The notes: generated by a model from the letters alone, not told the origin. 64,000 nt of DNA from Dechloromonas sp. CZR5 (GCF_008711155.1 NZ_VUYQ01000004.1:266459-330458), one strand, 5' to 3'. Positions 16,844-27,980 are shown, counted from the first letter of the stretch. Translations and numbers: made by a program.

Positions 16844-19642
16844 ATGGCTGACTACAAAGACACGCTGAATCTCCCCGATACTCCGTTCCCGATGCGCGGC
16901 GACCTGCCCAAGCGCGAGCCGCAATGGGTTGCCCAGTGGCAGCAGAAAAAGTTGTATCAGCGCATCCGAGAAATCAGCGCCGGGCGTCCGCGCTTCGTGC
17001 TGCACGATGGCCCGCCGTATGCCAACGGTGACATCCATATCGGCCATGCGGTCAACAAGGTCTTGAAGGACATCATCGTTCGTTCCAAGACGCTGTCGGG
17101 TTTTGATGCGCCCTACGTGCCGGGCTGGGATTGTCATGGTCTGCCCATCGAGCACCAGATCGAGAAGCTGCACGGCAAGAACATCCCGGCCGACAAGGTG
17201 CGCGAGTTGTGCCGCAGCTATGCGGCCGAACAGGTCGAACGGCAGAAGAAGGACTTTATTCGCCTCGGCGTGCTGGGCGAGTGGGACAACCCCTACCTGA
17301 CCATGGCCTTCAAGGCCGAAGCCGAGGAAATCCGTGCCTTGGGCAAGATCCTGGAGCAGGGCTACCTGTACCAGGGCCTGAAGCCGGTGAACTGGTGCCT
17401 GGACTGCGGCTCGGCGTTGGCCGAGGCCGAGGTCGAATACGAAGACAAGAATTCTCCGGCCATCGATGTCGCTTTCGAGGTTCATGAAAATCACGCGGCC
17501 AAGCTCGCCGCGGCTTTTGGCTTGTCCCACTTGCGCGGCCCGGCTTTTGCCGTGATCTGGACGACGACGCCATGGACACTGCCGGCCAACGAGGCGGTCA
17601 GCGTGCATCCGGAGCTGACCTACGACCTGATCGAGACTGAAAAGGGCGGGTTGATCCTGGTTCGCGAACTGGCCGAGGCGGCGCTCAAGCGCTACGGGCT
17701 GGAGGGGACGGTGGCCGGTTCATGCACCGGCGACAAACTGGATCAGATGCTGTTGAAGCATCCGTTCCAGAACCGCGATGTGGCCATCATCTGCGGTACC
17801 CACGTGACGACCGAGGCGGGTACCGGCCTGGTGCATACGGCGCCGGCACATGGCGTGGACGACTACAACATCGGCAAGAAATACGGCCTGCCGGTGAACA
17901 ACCCGGTCGGCAACGATGGCAAGTTCATCTCCACCATTCCCGCACTGTCGACCGGCGAACTGGCCGGCAAGACCGTCTGGGAAGCCAATCCGCTGGTGCT
18001 TGCCGAACTTGAAGCCAAGGGCCGCCTGCTCAAGCAGGAACGCATCCAGCACAGCTACCCGCACTGCTGGCGCCACAAGACGCCGATCATTTTCCGTGCC
18101 ACGACGCAGTGGTTCATCGGCATGGAAAACCGCAAGGATGAGAGCGAGCCGACCCTGCGCTGGATCGCCGAGCGTGCCGTCGACGAAACCCAGTTTTTCC
18201 CGGCCTGGGGCCGCGCCCGCCTGGAAGGCATGATGAAGACCCGCCCGGATTGGTGCGTGTCACGCCAGCGCAATTGGGGCGTGCCGATCCCGTTCTTCCT
18301 GCACAAGGAAACCGGCCAGCCGCATCCGCGTACTGCCGAGCTGGTCGAACTGGTTGCACAGCGCGTCGAGAAAGCCGGCATCGAAGCCTGGTTCAGTCTC
18401 GATGCCGCCGAATTGCTCGGGTCCGAGGCCGGACAGTACGTCAAGATGAAGGATACGCTCGACGTCTGGTTCGACTCCGGCACGACGCACTGGCATGTCC
18501 TGCGCGGCTCGCATGCTGCCGTATCGACACATCCGGCCGATCTCTATCTCGAAGGTTCCGACCAGCATCGCGGCTGGTTCCAGTCCTCGCTGCTCTCCGG
18601 CTGCGCCATCGACGGCCGCGCTCCGTACAAGGCGCTGCTGACGCATGGTTTCGTGGTCGATGGCAAGGGCCACAAGATGTCCAAGTCCAAGGGCAACGTC
18701 ATCGCACCGCAGCAGGTCTCGGACAAGATGGGCGCCGATATCCTGCGCTTGTGGACCGCGTCGACCGATTACTCCGGCGAACTGAGCATTTCCGACGAAA
18801 TCCTCAAACGCGTCGTCGAAGGCTACCGCCGCATCCGCAATACCCTGCGCTTCCTGCTGGCCAATGTCTCCGACTTTGATGCCGCAGCCGACATGCTGCC
18901 GGTCGAGCAATGGCTGGAGATTGATCGTTACGCCCTGGCCCTGACCCGCGAACTGCAGGACAGCTGCCGCGCCGATTACGACAAGTACGAATTCCATCGC
19001 GTAGTCCAGGCACTGCAGACCTTCTGTTCCGAAGACCTCGGCGGTTTCTATCTCGATATCCTCAAGGATCGCCTGTACACCACGGCACCTAAGTCGGTGG
19101 CCCGCTGTTCGGCGCAGTCGGCCTTGTGGCACATCACGCAAGCCTTTGTTCGTCTGCTGGCACCGATCACCTCCTTCACTGCTGAAGAGGTCTGGGCTGT
19201 GCTGACCGGGAAGGAAGACGATTCGGTCATGTTCCAGCGATGGCACGAACTGCCGGCGCTGGCGGGCGAAGGTGAACTGCTTGCCAAGTGGAGCCTGATC
19301 CGAACCGCCCGCGCCGACGTGACCAAGGCGCTCGAAGCGCAGCGCGAGGCCGGCAAGATCGGCTCGGCGCTGCAGGCCGCGGTCGCTGTCCATTGCACAG
19401 GCGAGAAATTCGAGGCGCTGGCGTCGCTCGGCGACGACCTGAAGTTTGTCTTCATCGTGTCGGCAGCGAGTGCCGTTCGTGACGATGTGGAGCAGGTTCT
19501 GGCCACCCCGCTGGAGCATGCCAAGTGCGAACGTTGTTGGCACGTCCGCGAAGAGGTCGGTACGAATGCGGAGCACCCGACGCTGTGCGGCCGCTGTGTC
19601 AGCAACCTGTACGGCGATGGCGAGGTACGTGCCTGTGCCTAG
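16844..19642 (+). CDS. ileS: Isoleucyl-tRNA synthetase
   Basis: 932 residues, the normal size for the bacterial enzyme. It shows the HIGH-type motif [12 protein letters not shown], the class I loop KMSKS at 611-615, an editing CP1 domain ([14 protein letters not shown]), and a C-terminal zinc finger [13 protein letters not shown]...CGRCVSNL. It charges tRNA-Ile and edits misactivated valine. It starts 9 bases after ribF and its last codons overlap lspA. Confidence 0.98.
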   Translation: MADYKDTLNLPDTPFPMRGDLPKREPQWVAQWQQKKLYQRIREISAGRPRFVLHDGPPYANGDIHIGHAVNKVLKDIIVRSKTLSGFDAPYVPGWDCHGLPIEHQIEKLHGKNIPADKVRELCRSYAAEQVERQKKDFIRLGVLGEWDNPYLTMAFKAEAEEIRALGKILEQGYLYQGLKPVNWCLDCGSALAEAEVEYEDKNSPAIDVAFEVHENHAAKLAAAFGLSHLRGPAFAVIWTTTPWTLPANEAVSVHPELTYDLIETEKGGLILVRELAEAALKRYGLEGTVAGSCTGDKLDQMLLKHPFQNRDVAIICGTHVTTEAGTGLVHTAPAHGVDDYNIGKKYGLPVNNPVGNDGKFISTIPALSTGELAGKTVWEANPLVLAELEAKGRLLKQERIQHSYPHCWRHKTPIIFRATTQWFIGMENRKDESEPTLRWIAERAVDETQFFPAWGRARLEGMMKTRPDWCVSRQRNWGVPIPFFLHKETGQPHPRTAELVELVAQRVEKAGIEAWFSLDAAELLGSEAGQYVKMKDTLDVWFDSGTTHWHVLRGSHAAVSTHPADLYLEGSDQHRGWFQSSLLSGCAIDGRAPYKALLTHGFVVDGKGHKMSKSKGNVIAPQQVSDKMGADILRLWTASTDYSGELSISDEILKRVVEGYRRIRNTLRFLLANVSDFDAAADMLPVEQWLEIDRYALALTRELQDSCRADYDKYEFHRVVQALQTFCSEDLGGFYLDILKDRLYTTAPKSVARCSAQSALWHITQAFVRLLAPITSFTAEEVWAVLTGKEDDSVMFQRWHELPALAGEGELLAKWSLIRTARADVTKALEAQREAGKIGSALQAAVAVHCTGEKFEALASLGDDLKFVFIVSAASAVRDDVEQVLATPLEHAKCERCWHVREEVGTNAEHPTLCGRCVSNLYGDGEVRACA

Positions 19643-20117
19643 ATCGGCAAATGGATGGTACGGGCTGGCCGCGATCGTTGTCGTGCTCGACCAGCTTAGC
19701 AAGTGGGTGGTGCTCAACCATGTGCAGTATGGCGAAACCATTTACGTAGCCCCGTTCTGGAACTGGGTGCTGACCTTCAACCCGGGGGCGGCTTTCAGCT
19801 TTCTTGCCGACCAGCCGGGCTGGCAACGCTGGTTTTTCAGCGTGCTGGCCTTGGGCGTGTCGGGATGGATTGCGCTGGAACTCAAGCGATATCCCGAACA
19901 GCGGCTGATGGCGCTGGCCTTGACGCTGGTCATGGGAGGGGCGCTGGGCAACGTGATCGATCGTATTCGTTTTGGTGCTGTCGTCGATTTCATTCAATGG
20001 CATGCCGCCGGCTACTACTGGCCGGCCTTCAATGTTGCCGATTCCGCAATCACGCTAGGTGCCGTCCTTATGGTTTGGGCCACGCTTTTTGCCAAGAAAG
20101 AAACTTCCGATGAGTAA
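19635..20117 (+). CDS. lspA: Lipoprotein signal peptidase (signal peptidase II)
   Basis: 160 residues with four membrane segments and the two catalytic aspartate motifs, [16 protein letters not shown] and FNVADSAI. It cleaves signal peptides from diacylglyceryl-modified prolipoproteins in the inner membrane. I chose the GTG at 19635 because GAGG lies 9 bases upstream; an ATG at 19617 and a GTG at 19629 are in frame but have poor spacing. The gene overlaps the end of ileS by 8 bases and fkpB by 8 bases. Confidence 0.93.
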   Translation: MPRSANGWYGLAAIVVVLDQLSKWVVLNHVQYGETIYVAPFWNWVLTFNPGAAFSFLADQPGWQRWFFSVLALGVSGWIALELKRYPEQRLMALALTLVMGGALGNVIDRIRFGAVVDFIQWHAAGYYWPAFNVADSAITLGAVLMVWATLFAKKETSDE

Positions 20118-20541
20118 TACCGTTCGTTCCGACAGCTACCTGACTCTGCATTACCGGATCACCGCACAGGATGGCGAAGAATTCCTGTCCACCTTCGACA
20201 TGAGCCCGGCCACCCTGCAGATGGGGAGCGGGCAACTGGCCGAGAATCTCGAAAAGGTATTGATCGGCCTGCCGGCCATGGAGCACTTTGTATTCGAACT
20301 GCCCCCGGATGAGGCGTTTGGCCAGCACAATGCCCGCCTGGTCGAGCGCATCGCGCGTAACGGCCTGCCCCCGGAAATGGAACTCAAGGAGAATTCCGTC
20401 GTCGAATTCACCGCGCCCAACGGCGGTACGTTCGCCGGCTTTCTGCGCGAACTGGACGCCACGCACGCGCTCTTCGACTTCAATCACCCGATGGCCGGAA
20501 AAACGATCCGCTTCGAGGTGAAAATCATCGGAATCATGTAA
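20110..20541 (+). CDS. fkpB: FKBP-type peptidyl-prolyl isomerase (SlpA/FkpB)
   Basis: 143 residues. The FKBP core with an inserted chaperone flap resembles E. coli Fkp[16 protein letters not shown] at the front, [11 protein letters not shown] before the flap, [18 protein letters not shown] at the end. The conserved place between lspA and ispH supports the call. It is translationally overlapped on both sides (ATG inside the end of lspA, TAATG with ispH). Confidence 0.95.
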   Translation: MSNTVRSDSYLTLHYRITAQDGEEFLSTFDMSPATLQMGSGQLAENLEKVLIGLPAMEHFVFELPPDEAFGQHNARLVERIARNGLPPEMELKENSVVEFTAPNGGTFAGFLRELDATHALFDFNHPMAGKTIRFEVKIIGIM

Positions 20542-21467
20542 TGGAAATCATCCTCGCCAACCCCCGCGGTTTCTGCGCCGGCGTCGAGCGTGCCATCGCC
20601 ATCGTCGAGCGGGCACTGGAAAAGTTTGGTGCGCCGATCTATGTCCGCCACGAAGTCGTGCACAACAAGTTCGTCTGCGACGACCTGCGTGCGAAGGGGG
20701 CTGTTTTTATCGAGGAACTGGACGAGGTGCCGTCCGGTAGTACGGTCATTTTCAGTGCACATGGCGTCTCCAAAGCCGTTCGTGCCGACGCCGAAGCACG
20801 TGGCCTCAAGGTTTTCGATGCCACCTGCCCGCTGGTTACCAAGGTGCACGTCGAAGTTGGCAAAATGCGCAACCAGACCCGCGAAGTCGTCATGATCGGC
20901 CACAAAGGTCATCCTGAAGTTGAAGGGACGATGGGGCAGAGCGAGGGGGGGATGTATCTGGTCGAGACGGCGGACGATGTCCAGAAGCTGCAAGTCCAGC
21001 ATCCGGATTCCTTGTCATTCGTTACCCAGACTACCTTGTCGGTTGATGACGCGACACAGGTTATCGAGACCTTGAGGGCTCGCTTTCCGGATATTCAGGG
21101 GCCGAAAAAGGACGACATCTGCTACGCCACCCAAAACCGGCAGGATGCGGTTAAAGCCTTGGCCGAGCAATGTGATCTGGTCATTGTCGTGGGCAGCCCG
21201 AACAGTTCGAATTCACGGCGGCTGAAGGAGGTTGCACTGGGTAAGGGGGTTGTCGCTTTCCTGGTGGATGGTCCCGTTGAAGTCAAGCCGGAGTGGGTGC
21301 GCGGGAAGAAAAGCATTGGCATCTCGGCGGGCGCTTCTGCGCCAGAGGTCCTCGTTAAACAGGTAGTCGAGCGCATCAGTGAGTTGACCGGTGCCTCGAT
21401 TACGCGTAGCCCCAGCGTTGATGAAGGTGTTTCGTTTCCGTTGCCGAAGGAACTTGCTGGTCGGTAG
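20541..21467 (+). CDS. ispH: 4-hydroxy-3-methylbut-2-enyl diphosphate reductase
   Basis: 308 residues with the three cluster-binding cysteines in context: [10 protein letters not shown] near the N-terminus, [10 protein letters not shown] near residue 96 and a later cysteine in [20 protein letters not shown] context or [12 protein letters not shown]. IspH makes IPP and DMAPP in the last step of the MEP isoprenoid pathway, using a 4Fe-4S centre. It ends the ribF-to-ispH operon. A 164-base gap without a recognised signal separates it from pilY1. Confidence 0.97.
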   Translation: MEIILANPRGFCAGVERAIAIVERALEKFGAPIYVRHEVVHNKFVCDDLRAKGAVFIEELDEVPSGSTVIFSAHGVSKAVRADAEARGLKVFDATCPLVTKVHVEVGKMRNQTREVVMIGHKGHPEVEGTMGQSEGGMYLVETADDVQKLQVQHPDSLSFVTQTTLSVDDATQVIETLRARFPDIQGPKKDDICYATQNRQDAVKALAEQCDLVIVVGSPNSSNSRRLKEVALGKGVVAFLVDGPVEVKPEWVRGKKSIGISAGASAPEVLVKQVVERISELTGASITRSPSVDEGVSFPLPKELAGR

Positions 21468-21631
21468 TCGATTCTTGACGGCAACATACCGTTGGTTTCA
21501 GATTCACTTCCGTTCGTCGTCGCCTGCTAACACATTGCGCTGAATTGGCTTAGATTGTCCCATAGCAAGATGGCTTGCGTGTGGCAGGCTGCTATCGATG
21601 GCTGTGGGTACGAACTGAAGCGGAGGTTGCG

Positions 21632-24600
21632 ATGAAACGCAATGGATTCAAGATAAACACGATCAAGCTGGCACTTTGCCTGGCCTATCCGGCTTTGACG
21701 TTGCCCGTCCTTGCCGCCGAGCCGTGGCCAGCGCTACCTCCGGCCTTATCAACGGCTGTTACTCCCAATGTTTTGCTGCATGTCGATAACTCGGGGAGTA
21801 TGAATAGCTATCCTCCGAGCGGGGGGACTGATCGAAAGATCGTTATTGCACGCGACGTTGCAAAGGACTTGATCAGTAACAACCAGAGTTTGCGCTGGGG
21901 CTTGTTTTCGTTCGATCCAAACTCTAACGAAACTGCGGGAGTTTTGCAGGCACCAGTGGGCTCGACCAAGGCAACTTTGGATACTGCAATTAACGCCTTG
22001 GGTCCTGACACATGGACTCCTTTAGGAGAGACGCTCTTTGAGATGTCTCGCTATTGGGCAGGCGAAACTTCCTACTTTGGCAAAACCAAGAATGCTCCAG
22101 GCGGGCAATACACCAGTCCCATACAGTATCGGTGCCAAAAGAATTTCAACATCGTCATTACCGATGGTGTGTCAACGAAAGACAACAAAATTCCGGGTTT
22201 GCCTGGTTTTGCGGGAGTTAATTACAGATCCTATGATACGAATGGGGGGGCGCTGACCAAAACGTTCAAGGCTTGCCAAGATGCGAATACCGTGTCGTCT
22301 GTAACCTGCCCGGCTGTCCTTGAAGGTTCAGTTCAAGCGGCGGGGGTTGGTTCGAACAAATTTGTTGGAACGGTAGACGATGGCGCAAGTTACGGTCGTT
22401 CTATTCGTGACGTGGCAATGTTTTCGTTTGACAAGGATATGCGCGTAGGTGGCAATGATCTGGATGGAAAGAGCTTTGATGATCCAAAATTTCCGAAGCA
22501 AAATGTAATTACCTATACCGTAGGCTTCGCGGTTGATGACCCTGTTCTTAAGGCTTCCGCAACGGTCGGCGGGGGGGCTTATTACACAGCGGGCAATCGG
22601 TCTCAATTGTCTAATGCCTTAAATACGGTGGTTGCGAGCATCATCGCGTCGATTTCCAATGCCGGTGGTGTTGCAACGACCAATCCGTATAAGGTTGCAG
22701 GCAACAAAGTGTTCCAGCCTGTCTTTAATCCCAATGGCTGGTATGGTGAATTGCGCTGTTACGATTTTGCTAGCATGACATTCGACTCCTCGGGAAATAT
22801 CGTTTCCGGGCAGTGCACACCCAATGCGAAGTCATTGGTTCCTGCGGCGGCCAGTCGCAAGATCTGGTCGTCGACGTGGGCCCCGGCTACGGGGCAGGTC
22901 GGGGCCGGTGCAGCGGTATCGGGTACAGGGGCGTTCGAATTCCTGGATACGGCAACGACGTTGATGACTGCCGCCCAACTGGCCGATCTTGGCAGTACCG
23001 CGATTGACCAAAAGAATGCGATCAATTTTGTGCGTGGCATCGATGGCAGCAATCGGGCGCGTAGCAACGGGTTGCTCGGTGACATTACCGATGCACAACC
23101 CGTGGTGGTCGCTGCACCATCGGGAGCCACCTCGGATGCCAGCTATGCAGCATTCCAGACGACCAATGCAGCGCGCAATGTCGTTTTCATTGGTTCAAAC
23201 GACGGGATGATGCATGCCTTCAATGTGGCCGATATGACGGAGCTTATGGGTTACGTCCCGGCGGCTGTATATCCGCATCTGGCTGCGTTGCCCTCCATAA
23301 CCTACGGTGCTTCGGGTGGTACTGCGCATGTTTACGGGGCAAATGGAGAAGCACGCCAGGCTGATCTCAAACTCGGGGCTTCCCCGACATGGAAGACTGT
23401 CGTTGTGGGTGGTCTTGCCCAGGGCGGGCAAGGGTTCTATGCGCTTGATGCGACGGATTCGGCAACCCTGACCGCTGCGGCTAACAATGCATTCAAGTGG
23501 GAATGGAATGATCAGCATGATACAGGCATGGGCTACACTTTTGGTGCGCCTTTGATCTATAACGTTCGTACCTCGGCAAGTACCGTGGTCCCTGCCGTGA
23601 TTCTGGTCAATGGTTATGAAAATGATTATGACGATACGGCGGTTGGCGGAAAGCGTAAGGCTGAAAATACTGCGGAGTGCACGAGGACCGTTTCAGGTGT
23701 GACAAAGCCATGCAATACGTCTGCCCTCTATGTCGTCAATGCCGATAACGGCAAACTGATCAAGAAGATTGCGATACCGGGAAACTCGACGGGAATCGGT
23801 GGCTTGTCTTCTCCAGCTGGTGTGGATTTTGGACAGGACGGCATCCTGGATTATGTCTATGCCGGAGATATGAATGGGAAGCTCTGGCGCTTCGATTTGA
23901 CGTCTGATGATCCGAACAATTTCAAGGTGGCTGCCAATCCGATCTTCGATGCAGGATCATCACAGCCAATTACGCTGCGCCCAGCTATCAAACCAGTTTC
24001 CGATGCGTCGGGAAACTCACGCGGCAACCTTGTTTTATTTGGTACAGGAAAGCTTCTTCTGGATTCGGATCGATCAACGACGACGACCCAGAGTTTTTAT
24101 GGGGTGCTTGATGACATGTCGGCAACCCCTATCACGGTTTCAAAGGCCAGCCTTGTGCAACGCGTGGTGAACGATGCCGTGAATGTATCTGTTGCAGCCA
24201 CTGGGTACCGGAGCGGAACCTACCGCAAGGTCGAACCGTTAGCAAGCGGAGTGAGGCTTGATCTGACGCTGTCTACGGAGACCAAGAAGGGTTGGTATAT
24301 CGATCTTCCGGCTTCCTCCGAGAGGCTGGTCAGTTCTCCGGTCTTGCTTGATTATTTGTTGATGTTTGGCACGGGTATTCCGTTGGCAGCAGAAAAGTGC
24401 ATGCCGGGTGGGGCGGGCTGGGTAATGGGGGTCGATCCACTGACGGGCGGGGTTACGGTCAACAAGACTAAGAAGCCATATTCGTTCATCGATATCAAGG
24501 TCGACGGTAAATCGACAGTCGATGATCAACTGAGTTTTAGTTCTGGTGATGCGTATGCCAGTGGTCTGTCCACTGATGCTATTCCGACCGAACTGACCTA

Positions 24601-24892
24601 CGTTTCGGATTCGAGCAAACTGATTACAATTTCCTCCAGCGGAACCAGTACGTATGGCGACGCGGGTAGTGTTATCGCGCTCAAGGAAGCGAATCTGATG
24701 GCGATCTACACCGGGAATGCCGCTGCCGGGACAACCAAGGGGAATCCGATGGGCCGGCCTGCAGATGGCGGCTCGGGCGGCAAGTTGATCAAGTGCAAGC
24801 TGGGTACGCCCGGATGTAGCCAGGATGACATCAACAAGGCGCCTGGTACAGGAGTGAAGCTCGAGACCACGCTGTGGAGGGAAATTAAGTGA
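21632..24892 (+). CDS. pilY1: Type IV pilus assembly/adhesion protein PilY1
   Basis: 1086 residues. It has a signal peptide (cleavage after VLAAE), an N-terminal von Willebrand A-like region with DNSGSMNS (metal-ion site), and a C-terminal beta-propeller with a calcium-binding-type loop DFGQDGILDYVYAGDMNGKLW. PilY1 sits at the pilus tip, helps extension and can act as an adhesin or surface sensor. GGAGG precedes the ATG at 21632; an upstream in-frame extension lacks such a site. It heads a run of minor pilin genes. Base composition here is visibly more AT-rich than in the neighbouring housekeeping genes. Confidence 0.93.
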   Translation: MKRNGFKINTIKLALCLAYPALTLPVLAAEPWPALPPALSTAVTPNVLLHVDNSGSMNSYPPSGGTDRKIVIARDVAKDLISNNQSLRWGLFSFDPNSNETAGVLQAPVGSTKATLDTAINALGPDTWTPLGETLFEMSRYWAGETSYFGKTKNAPGGQYTSPIQYRCQKNFNIVITDGVSTKDNKIPGLPGFAGVNYRSYDTNGGALTKTFKACQDANTVSSVTCPAVLEGSVQAAGVGSNKFVGTVDDGASYGRSIRDVAMFSFDKDMRVGGNDLDGKSFDDPKFPKQNVITYTVGFAVDDPVLKASATVGGGAYYTAGNRSQLSNALNTVVASIIASISNAGGVATTNPYKVAGNKVFQPVFNPNGWYGELRCYDFASMTFDSSGNIVSGQCTPNAKSLVPAAASRKIWSSTWAPATGQVGAGAAVSGTGAFEFLDTATTLMTAAQLADLGSTAIDQKNAINFVRGIDGSNRARSNGLLGDITDAQPVVVAAPSGATSDASYAAFQTTNAARNVVFIGSNDGMMHAFNVADMTELMGYVPAAVYPHLAALPSITYGASGGTAHVYGANGEARQADLKLGASPTWKTVVVGGLAQGGQGFYALDATDSATLTAAANNAFKWEWNDQHDTGMGYTFGAPLIYNVRTSASTVVPAVILVNGYENDYDDTAVGGKRKAENTAECTRTVSGVTKPCNTSALYVVNADNGKLIKKIAIPGNSTGIGGLSSPAGVDFGQDGILDYVYAGDMNGKLWRFDLTSDDPNNFKVAANPIFDAGSSQPITLRPAIKPVSDASGNSRGNLVLFGTGKLLLDSDRSTTTTQSFYGVLDDMSATPITVSKASLVQRVVNDAVNVSVAATGYRSGTYRKVEPLASGVRLDLTLSTETKKGWYIDLPASSERLVSSPVLLDYLLMFGTGIPLAAEKCMPGGAGWVMGVDPLTGGVTVNKTKKPYSFIDIKVDGKSTVDDQLSFSSGDAYASGLSTDAIPTELTYVSDSSKLITISSSGTSTYGDAGSVIALKEANLMAIYTGNAAAGTTKGNPMGRPADGGSGGKLIKCKLGTPGCSQDDINKAPGTGVKLETTLWREIK

Positions 24893-25401
24893 TCCATAGG
24901 TGCGCGAGGTCGCTTGGAACTGAGTACGGTGGGTTCACGTTGGTCGAATTGCTGATCGGATTGGCTATTCTGGGCATTCTGAGCATGGTGGCGGTGCCGT
25001 CGATGAATAACATGATCCGGGATGCCAGGCTTTCTGCTCAGACGGACCTGCTCATCCACGTGCTAAATATCGCCCGTCTGGAAGCAGTCAAGCAAAGAGC
25101 CAGTATGACAGTTTGTCCGGCGGCCAATCCCGATACCGATAACGTGTGTTCTGCCAGTGCCACGGATTGGGCGAATGGCCTCATGGTCTGGGATGGTGCT
25201 GCGATTACGCAGCGAATCCAAAGCAAACGGGACATGACGGTGAACAGCAACGCGGCAGTATCCGTTGTGTTCGCTGGCACGATCGGGAGTGCGACGGCAA
25301 CGACGTTTACGTTATGCGTGCCAGGGCGACGGGAGCAACAGGTCAATGTGGCAGTATCCGGGCGTATCAGCAAGCAGATCAATGCAACGATATGCCCGTA
25401 A
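24889..25401 (+). CDS. fimT: Minor pilin, GspH/FimT family
   Basis: 170 residues. Prepilin peptidase site GG|FTLVELLIG with Glu at +5, followed by a long hydrophobic helix, then a GspH-like globular domain with a Cys pair near the end (TLC, TICP). The GTG start overlaps the pilY1 stop (GTGA), with GGAGG upstream. Probably part of the minor-pilin priming complex for type IV pili. Confidence 0.88.
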   Translation: MIHRCARSLGTEYGGFTLVELLIGLAILGILSMVAVPSMNNMIRDARLSAQTDLLIHVLNIARLEAVKQRASMTVCPAANPDTDNVCSASATDWANGLMVWDGAAITQRIQSKRDMTVNSNAAVSVVFAGTIGSATATTFTLCVPGRREQQVNVAVSGRISKQINATICP

Positions 25402-25428
25402 AGCGAATCGTATCGATTGGGTGAATAC

Positions 25429-25905
25429 ATGAAACACCAATTCGGAATGTCTCTCATTGAAGTTATGGTGGCAGTGCTGGTCTTGGCGGTGGGCCTGTTG
25501 GGACTTGCCTCGCTTCAGGCGCGTACGCTCGTCTGGAGCGATAGTTCGCATTACCGGAGCATTGCCGCTGACTTGGCCGCCGATTTGGCCGATCGAATAA
25601 GGGCAAACCGCATGCCATACATTGGTGTCGATGAAGCAGCAAATCTTGCAGTGGGTTTGACTGCAGCGCCGGACTTTGCAACCTGTGTTCAGTCGGGGGC
25701 TAGCGTGACCGGGTGTCCCGCAACCTTCCAAGTTGCAGCCGATATGACGGAATGGAATGCCAACCTACGTAACTTGCTTCCGAATGGCCGGTTTGGTTTG
25801 GTGTCGGTGGCTGCTTCCCAAGGGTTTCGCTACACGCTGACCATTACCTGGCTGGATGATCGCGGGGCCGGAGCCGATGAAAGTTATGTAACGGTGATCG
25901 AATGA
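25429..25905 (+). CDS. pilV: Minor pilin PilV
   Basis: 158 residues with cleavage site QFG|MSLIEVMVAVLVLAVG (Glu at +5) and the following residues LLGLASLQ typical of PilV. It has one internal cysteine pair (CVQSG...GCPA). The ATG at 25429 has GGGTGA just upstream; an in-frame TTG four codons earlier is possible. The 3' end overlaps pilW by four bases. Confidence 0.9.
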   Translation: MKHQFGMSLIEVMVAVLVLAVGLLGLASLQARTLVWSDSSHYRSIAADLAADLADRIRANRMPYIGVDEAANLAVGLTAAPDFATCVQSGASVTGCPATFQVAADMTEWNANLRNLLPNGRFGLVSVAASQGFRYTLTITWLDDRGAGADESYVTVIE

Positions 25906-26669
25906 AAAACGGAATGACTGAATGCCGAGGATTTACGCTCATCGAGTTGATGGTTTCCTTGGTCATTGCACTAGTCGCGATCTTGGCCGCAACACAGATG
26001 TATTTGGGAAGTCGGGAGGCGAACCGGCTCCAGGCCATGCAGGCGACCCTCTCTGAGGATGGGCGTTTTGCGTTGTCGATGTTGCAGCGAGTCCTGACGC
26101 AAGCCGGGTTTCGCCCCAATCCGACCCTCACCCTTGGCGGGGCCAGCCCTGTGACCGCCGCATCGGCCACGTCGGCCAGCGTCCGTTTCATTGCTGACGG
26201 AACCAATCAGGTTGGATGCGACGGCTCTGTGTTGCCGAACAACGCAAACGCGGTCCGGACGCTGACCATTGCGGGCGGTGTCGGCAGGTTGCAGTGCGAT
26301 GCAGTGGACTGGATCGCACCGGTTGGCGGCGCCAGCGAACTCGTCGATTTTCGACTCGATTTTGGGGTTGACAATGGACCAACGACGGTCAAGGACTTCG
26401 GTTGCGGTCCCGATGTCGTGGTCAGTGTCTCCAAGACAGGGGATTGCGTTGCCGATACCTATGTGCTGGCAACGGCGCAGGCGACCCCATTGCAGATCGT
26501 CGCCGTCAAGGCCTGCATTGTATTGCGCTCGGAGGAGTCGGGTAGGTCATTTGCGAAAGCTGCAGCCTACAAGGATTGCAGCAATGGTGATGTCGCCAAT
26601 TCGCAAAACGACAATCGACTTTATCGGACATTCCGTTCCACCATCCTGATTCGAAATCCTGTGAAGTAG
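25902..26669 (+). CDS. pilW: Minor pilin PilW
   Basis: 255 residues. The leader is CRG|FTLIELMVSLVIALV, with Glu at +5, followed by a large globular domain with several cysteines (GCD, LQCD, GCGPD, DCVAD, ACIV, DCS). It matches PilW in size and position between pilV and pilX. Confidence 0.9.
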   Translation: MKNGMTECRGFTLIELMVSLVIALVAILAATQMYLGSREANRLQAMQATLSEDGRFALSMLQRVLTQAGFRPNPTLTLGGASPVTAASATSASVRFIADGTNQVGCDGSVLPNNANAVRTLTIAGGVGRLQCDAVDWIAPVGGASELVDFRLDFGVDNGPTTVKDFGCGPDVVVSVSKTGDCVADTYVLATAQATPLQIVAVKACIVLRSEESGRSFAKAAAYKDCSNGDVANSQNDNRLYRTFRSTILIRNPVK

Positions 26670-26674
26670 CTGCC

Positions 26675-27178
26675 ATGAAGACTTTGTGTCGCTCCAAGGA
26701 AAGAGGCTTTGTCCTGATTGTCTCCATGCTGGTCCTGCTAGTGTTGACCATCTTGGTGGTTAATTCAGTTCGCAGTTCCGTTCTGGGCGAGAAAATGGCT
26801 GGGAACTACATGGACAGAAACAGGGCCATGCAAGCAGCTGAGCAAGCGTTGCGTCAAGGTGAGGCTGCGTTGCTTGGGGCTGACAATGGCCAAACCTGTT
26901 TGAATGGCTGTGCGGTTACTGCGGGGGCTGTGTCGGCCTCATCGGCAGCGGTCAACGCAATCCCGTCGGTGTGGGCAGATCCTGGATCTGCAACGATTAC
27001 CACGGCTTATGGCCAGATGACGAGGGGCAAGTTTCAAGTCGCTCAGCTAAATGACGCGTTGCGAGCCGCAGACAAAACCGACTGCAAGGCCTACAGCATC
27101 ATGGGGCGTGGTGAGGGGGTCGATAGTCGGGCTGTCGTAATTTTGCAGACCGTAACCTATGTCTGTCCAATTTCGTAG
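26675..27178 (+). CDS. pilX: Minor pilin PilX
   Basis: 167 residues. The N-terminus ERG|FVLIVSMLVLLVLTIL lacks Glu at +5, as is normal for PilX/GspK-like pilins that cap the complex. Later MAGNYMDRNRAMQAAEQALRQGE is the PilX-type helix. It has two cysteine pairs (CLNGC, and CKA with VCPI). Confidence 0.9.
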   Translation: MKTLCRSKERGFVLIVSMLVLLVLTILVVNSVRSSVLGEKMAGNYMDRNRAMQAAEQALRQGEAALLGADNGQTCLNGCAVTAGAVSASSAAVNAIPSVWADPGSATITTAYGQMTRGKFQVAQLNDALRAADKTDCKAYSIMGRGEGVDSRAVVILQTVTYVCPIS

Positions 27179-27188
27179 AGGGGGAGTA

Positions 27189-27611
27189 ATGAGCGCAAGG
27201 CATTCCGCACAGGGAGAGGCAAGGCAAGCAGGATTCAGCCTGATTGAAATCATGATCGTGGTTGTGATCGTCGGTATTTTAGCGAGTATCGTGGTCCCTT
27301 CGTACCAGAACAATGTAAGAGCATCTCGTCGAGCGGATGTTCAGAGGCTATTGGTTGAGCGTTCTCAGGTATTGGAACGTTATTTCACGGCCAATGGACG
27401 CTATGTAACGGTGGCTGGCGGCAATACATGTGGAGGCGGTGCCGACCCAACCAGCGACTTCTATGCGGTAGTGACTGCCTGCACTGATACAACCTTTACA
27501 ATTACTGCCACACCGGGAGCATCTGGGTTGCAAGCTGTAGATGGTACACAGACACTGACACAAAGCGGAGCTAGAGGAGGTAGTGTGAATAATGGTAGCT
27601 GGAAGTTCTGA
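27189..27611 (+). CDS. pilE: Type IV pilin PilE
   Basis: 140 residues with cleavage site QAG|FSLIEIMIVVVIVGILA and a PilE/PilA-like globular part ending in a Cys pair (NTCGGG, ACTDT). It closes the pilY1-fimT-pilV-pilW-pilX-pilE cluster. GGGGAG lies 5 bases before the ATG. Whether it is a minor pilin or a major subunit cannot be decided from sequence alone; position suggests a minor pilin. Confidence 0.88.
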   Translation: MSARHSAQGEARQAGFSLIEIMIVVVIVGILASIVVPSYQNNVRASRRADVQRLLVERSQVLERYFTANGRYVTVAGGNTCGGGADPTSDFYAVVTACTDTTFTITATPGASGLQAVDGTQTLTQSGARGGSVNNGSWKF

Positions 27612-27646
27612 TCTGGACGGAAATTTCAGGCAGGTGCCGTTGTGTC

Positions 27647-27676
27647 TTGATAGTCGTGCAGTTATTTTGCTATAAT
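27647..27676 (+). promoter_or_regulatory. rpsT promoter
   Basis: TTGATA (27647-27652), 18-base spacer, TATAAT (27671-27676). It lies 35 bases upstream of the rpsT start and is close to the sigma-70 consensus. Confidence 0.7.
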
Positions 27677-27710
27677 CCCTGTTTTAATCTTTTCGTCGTT
27701 CGGAATATTC

Positions 27711-27980
27711 ATGGCCAATAGCGCACAAGCCCGCAAGCGCGCCCGTCAAGCTGACAAGCAGCGCTCCCATAACGCCAGCCTGCGTTCGACCCTGCGTACC
27801 GCGATCAAGCGTGTGCGTCAGGCGATCGAAGCTGGTGACAAAGCCGCCGCACAGGGCGTCTTCCAGCAGTCCGTCGCAGTGCTTGATCGCATTGCTGACA
27901 AGAAGATTGTTCACAAGAACAAGGCTTCCCGTACCAAGAGCCGTCTGTCCGCTCAGATCAAGGCGCTTGCTGCTGCCTGA
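27711..27980 (+). CDS. rpsT: 30S ribosomal protein S20
   Basis: 89 residues, very basic, with the S20 signature [13 protein letters not shown]...[11 protein letters not shown] and [14 protein letters not shown] at the end. It binds 16S rRNA early in 30S assembly. It has its own promoter and terminator. Confidence 0.98.
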   Translation: MANSAQARKRARQADKQRSHNASLRSTLRTAIKRVRQAIEAGDKAAAQGVFQQSVAVLDRIADKKIVHKNKASRTKSRLSAQIKALAAA

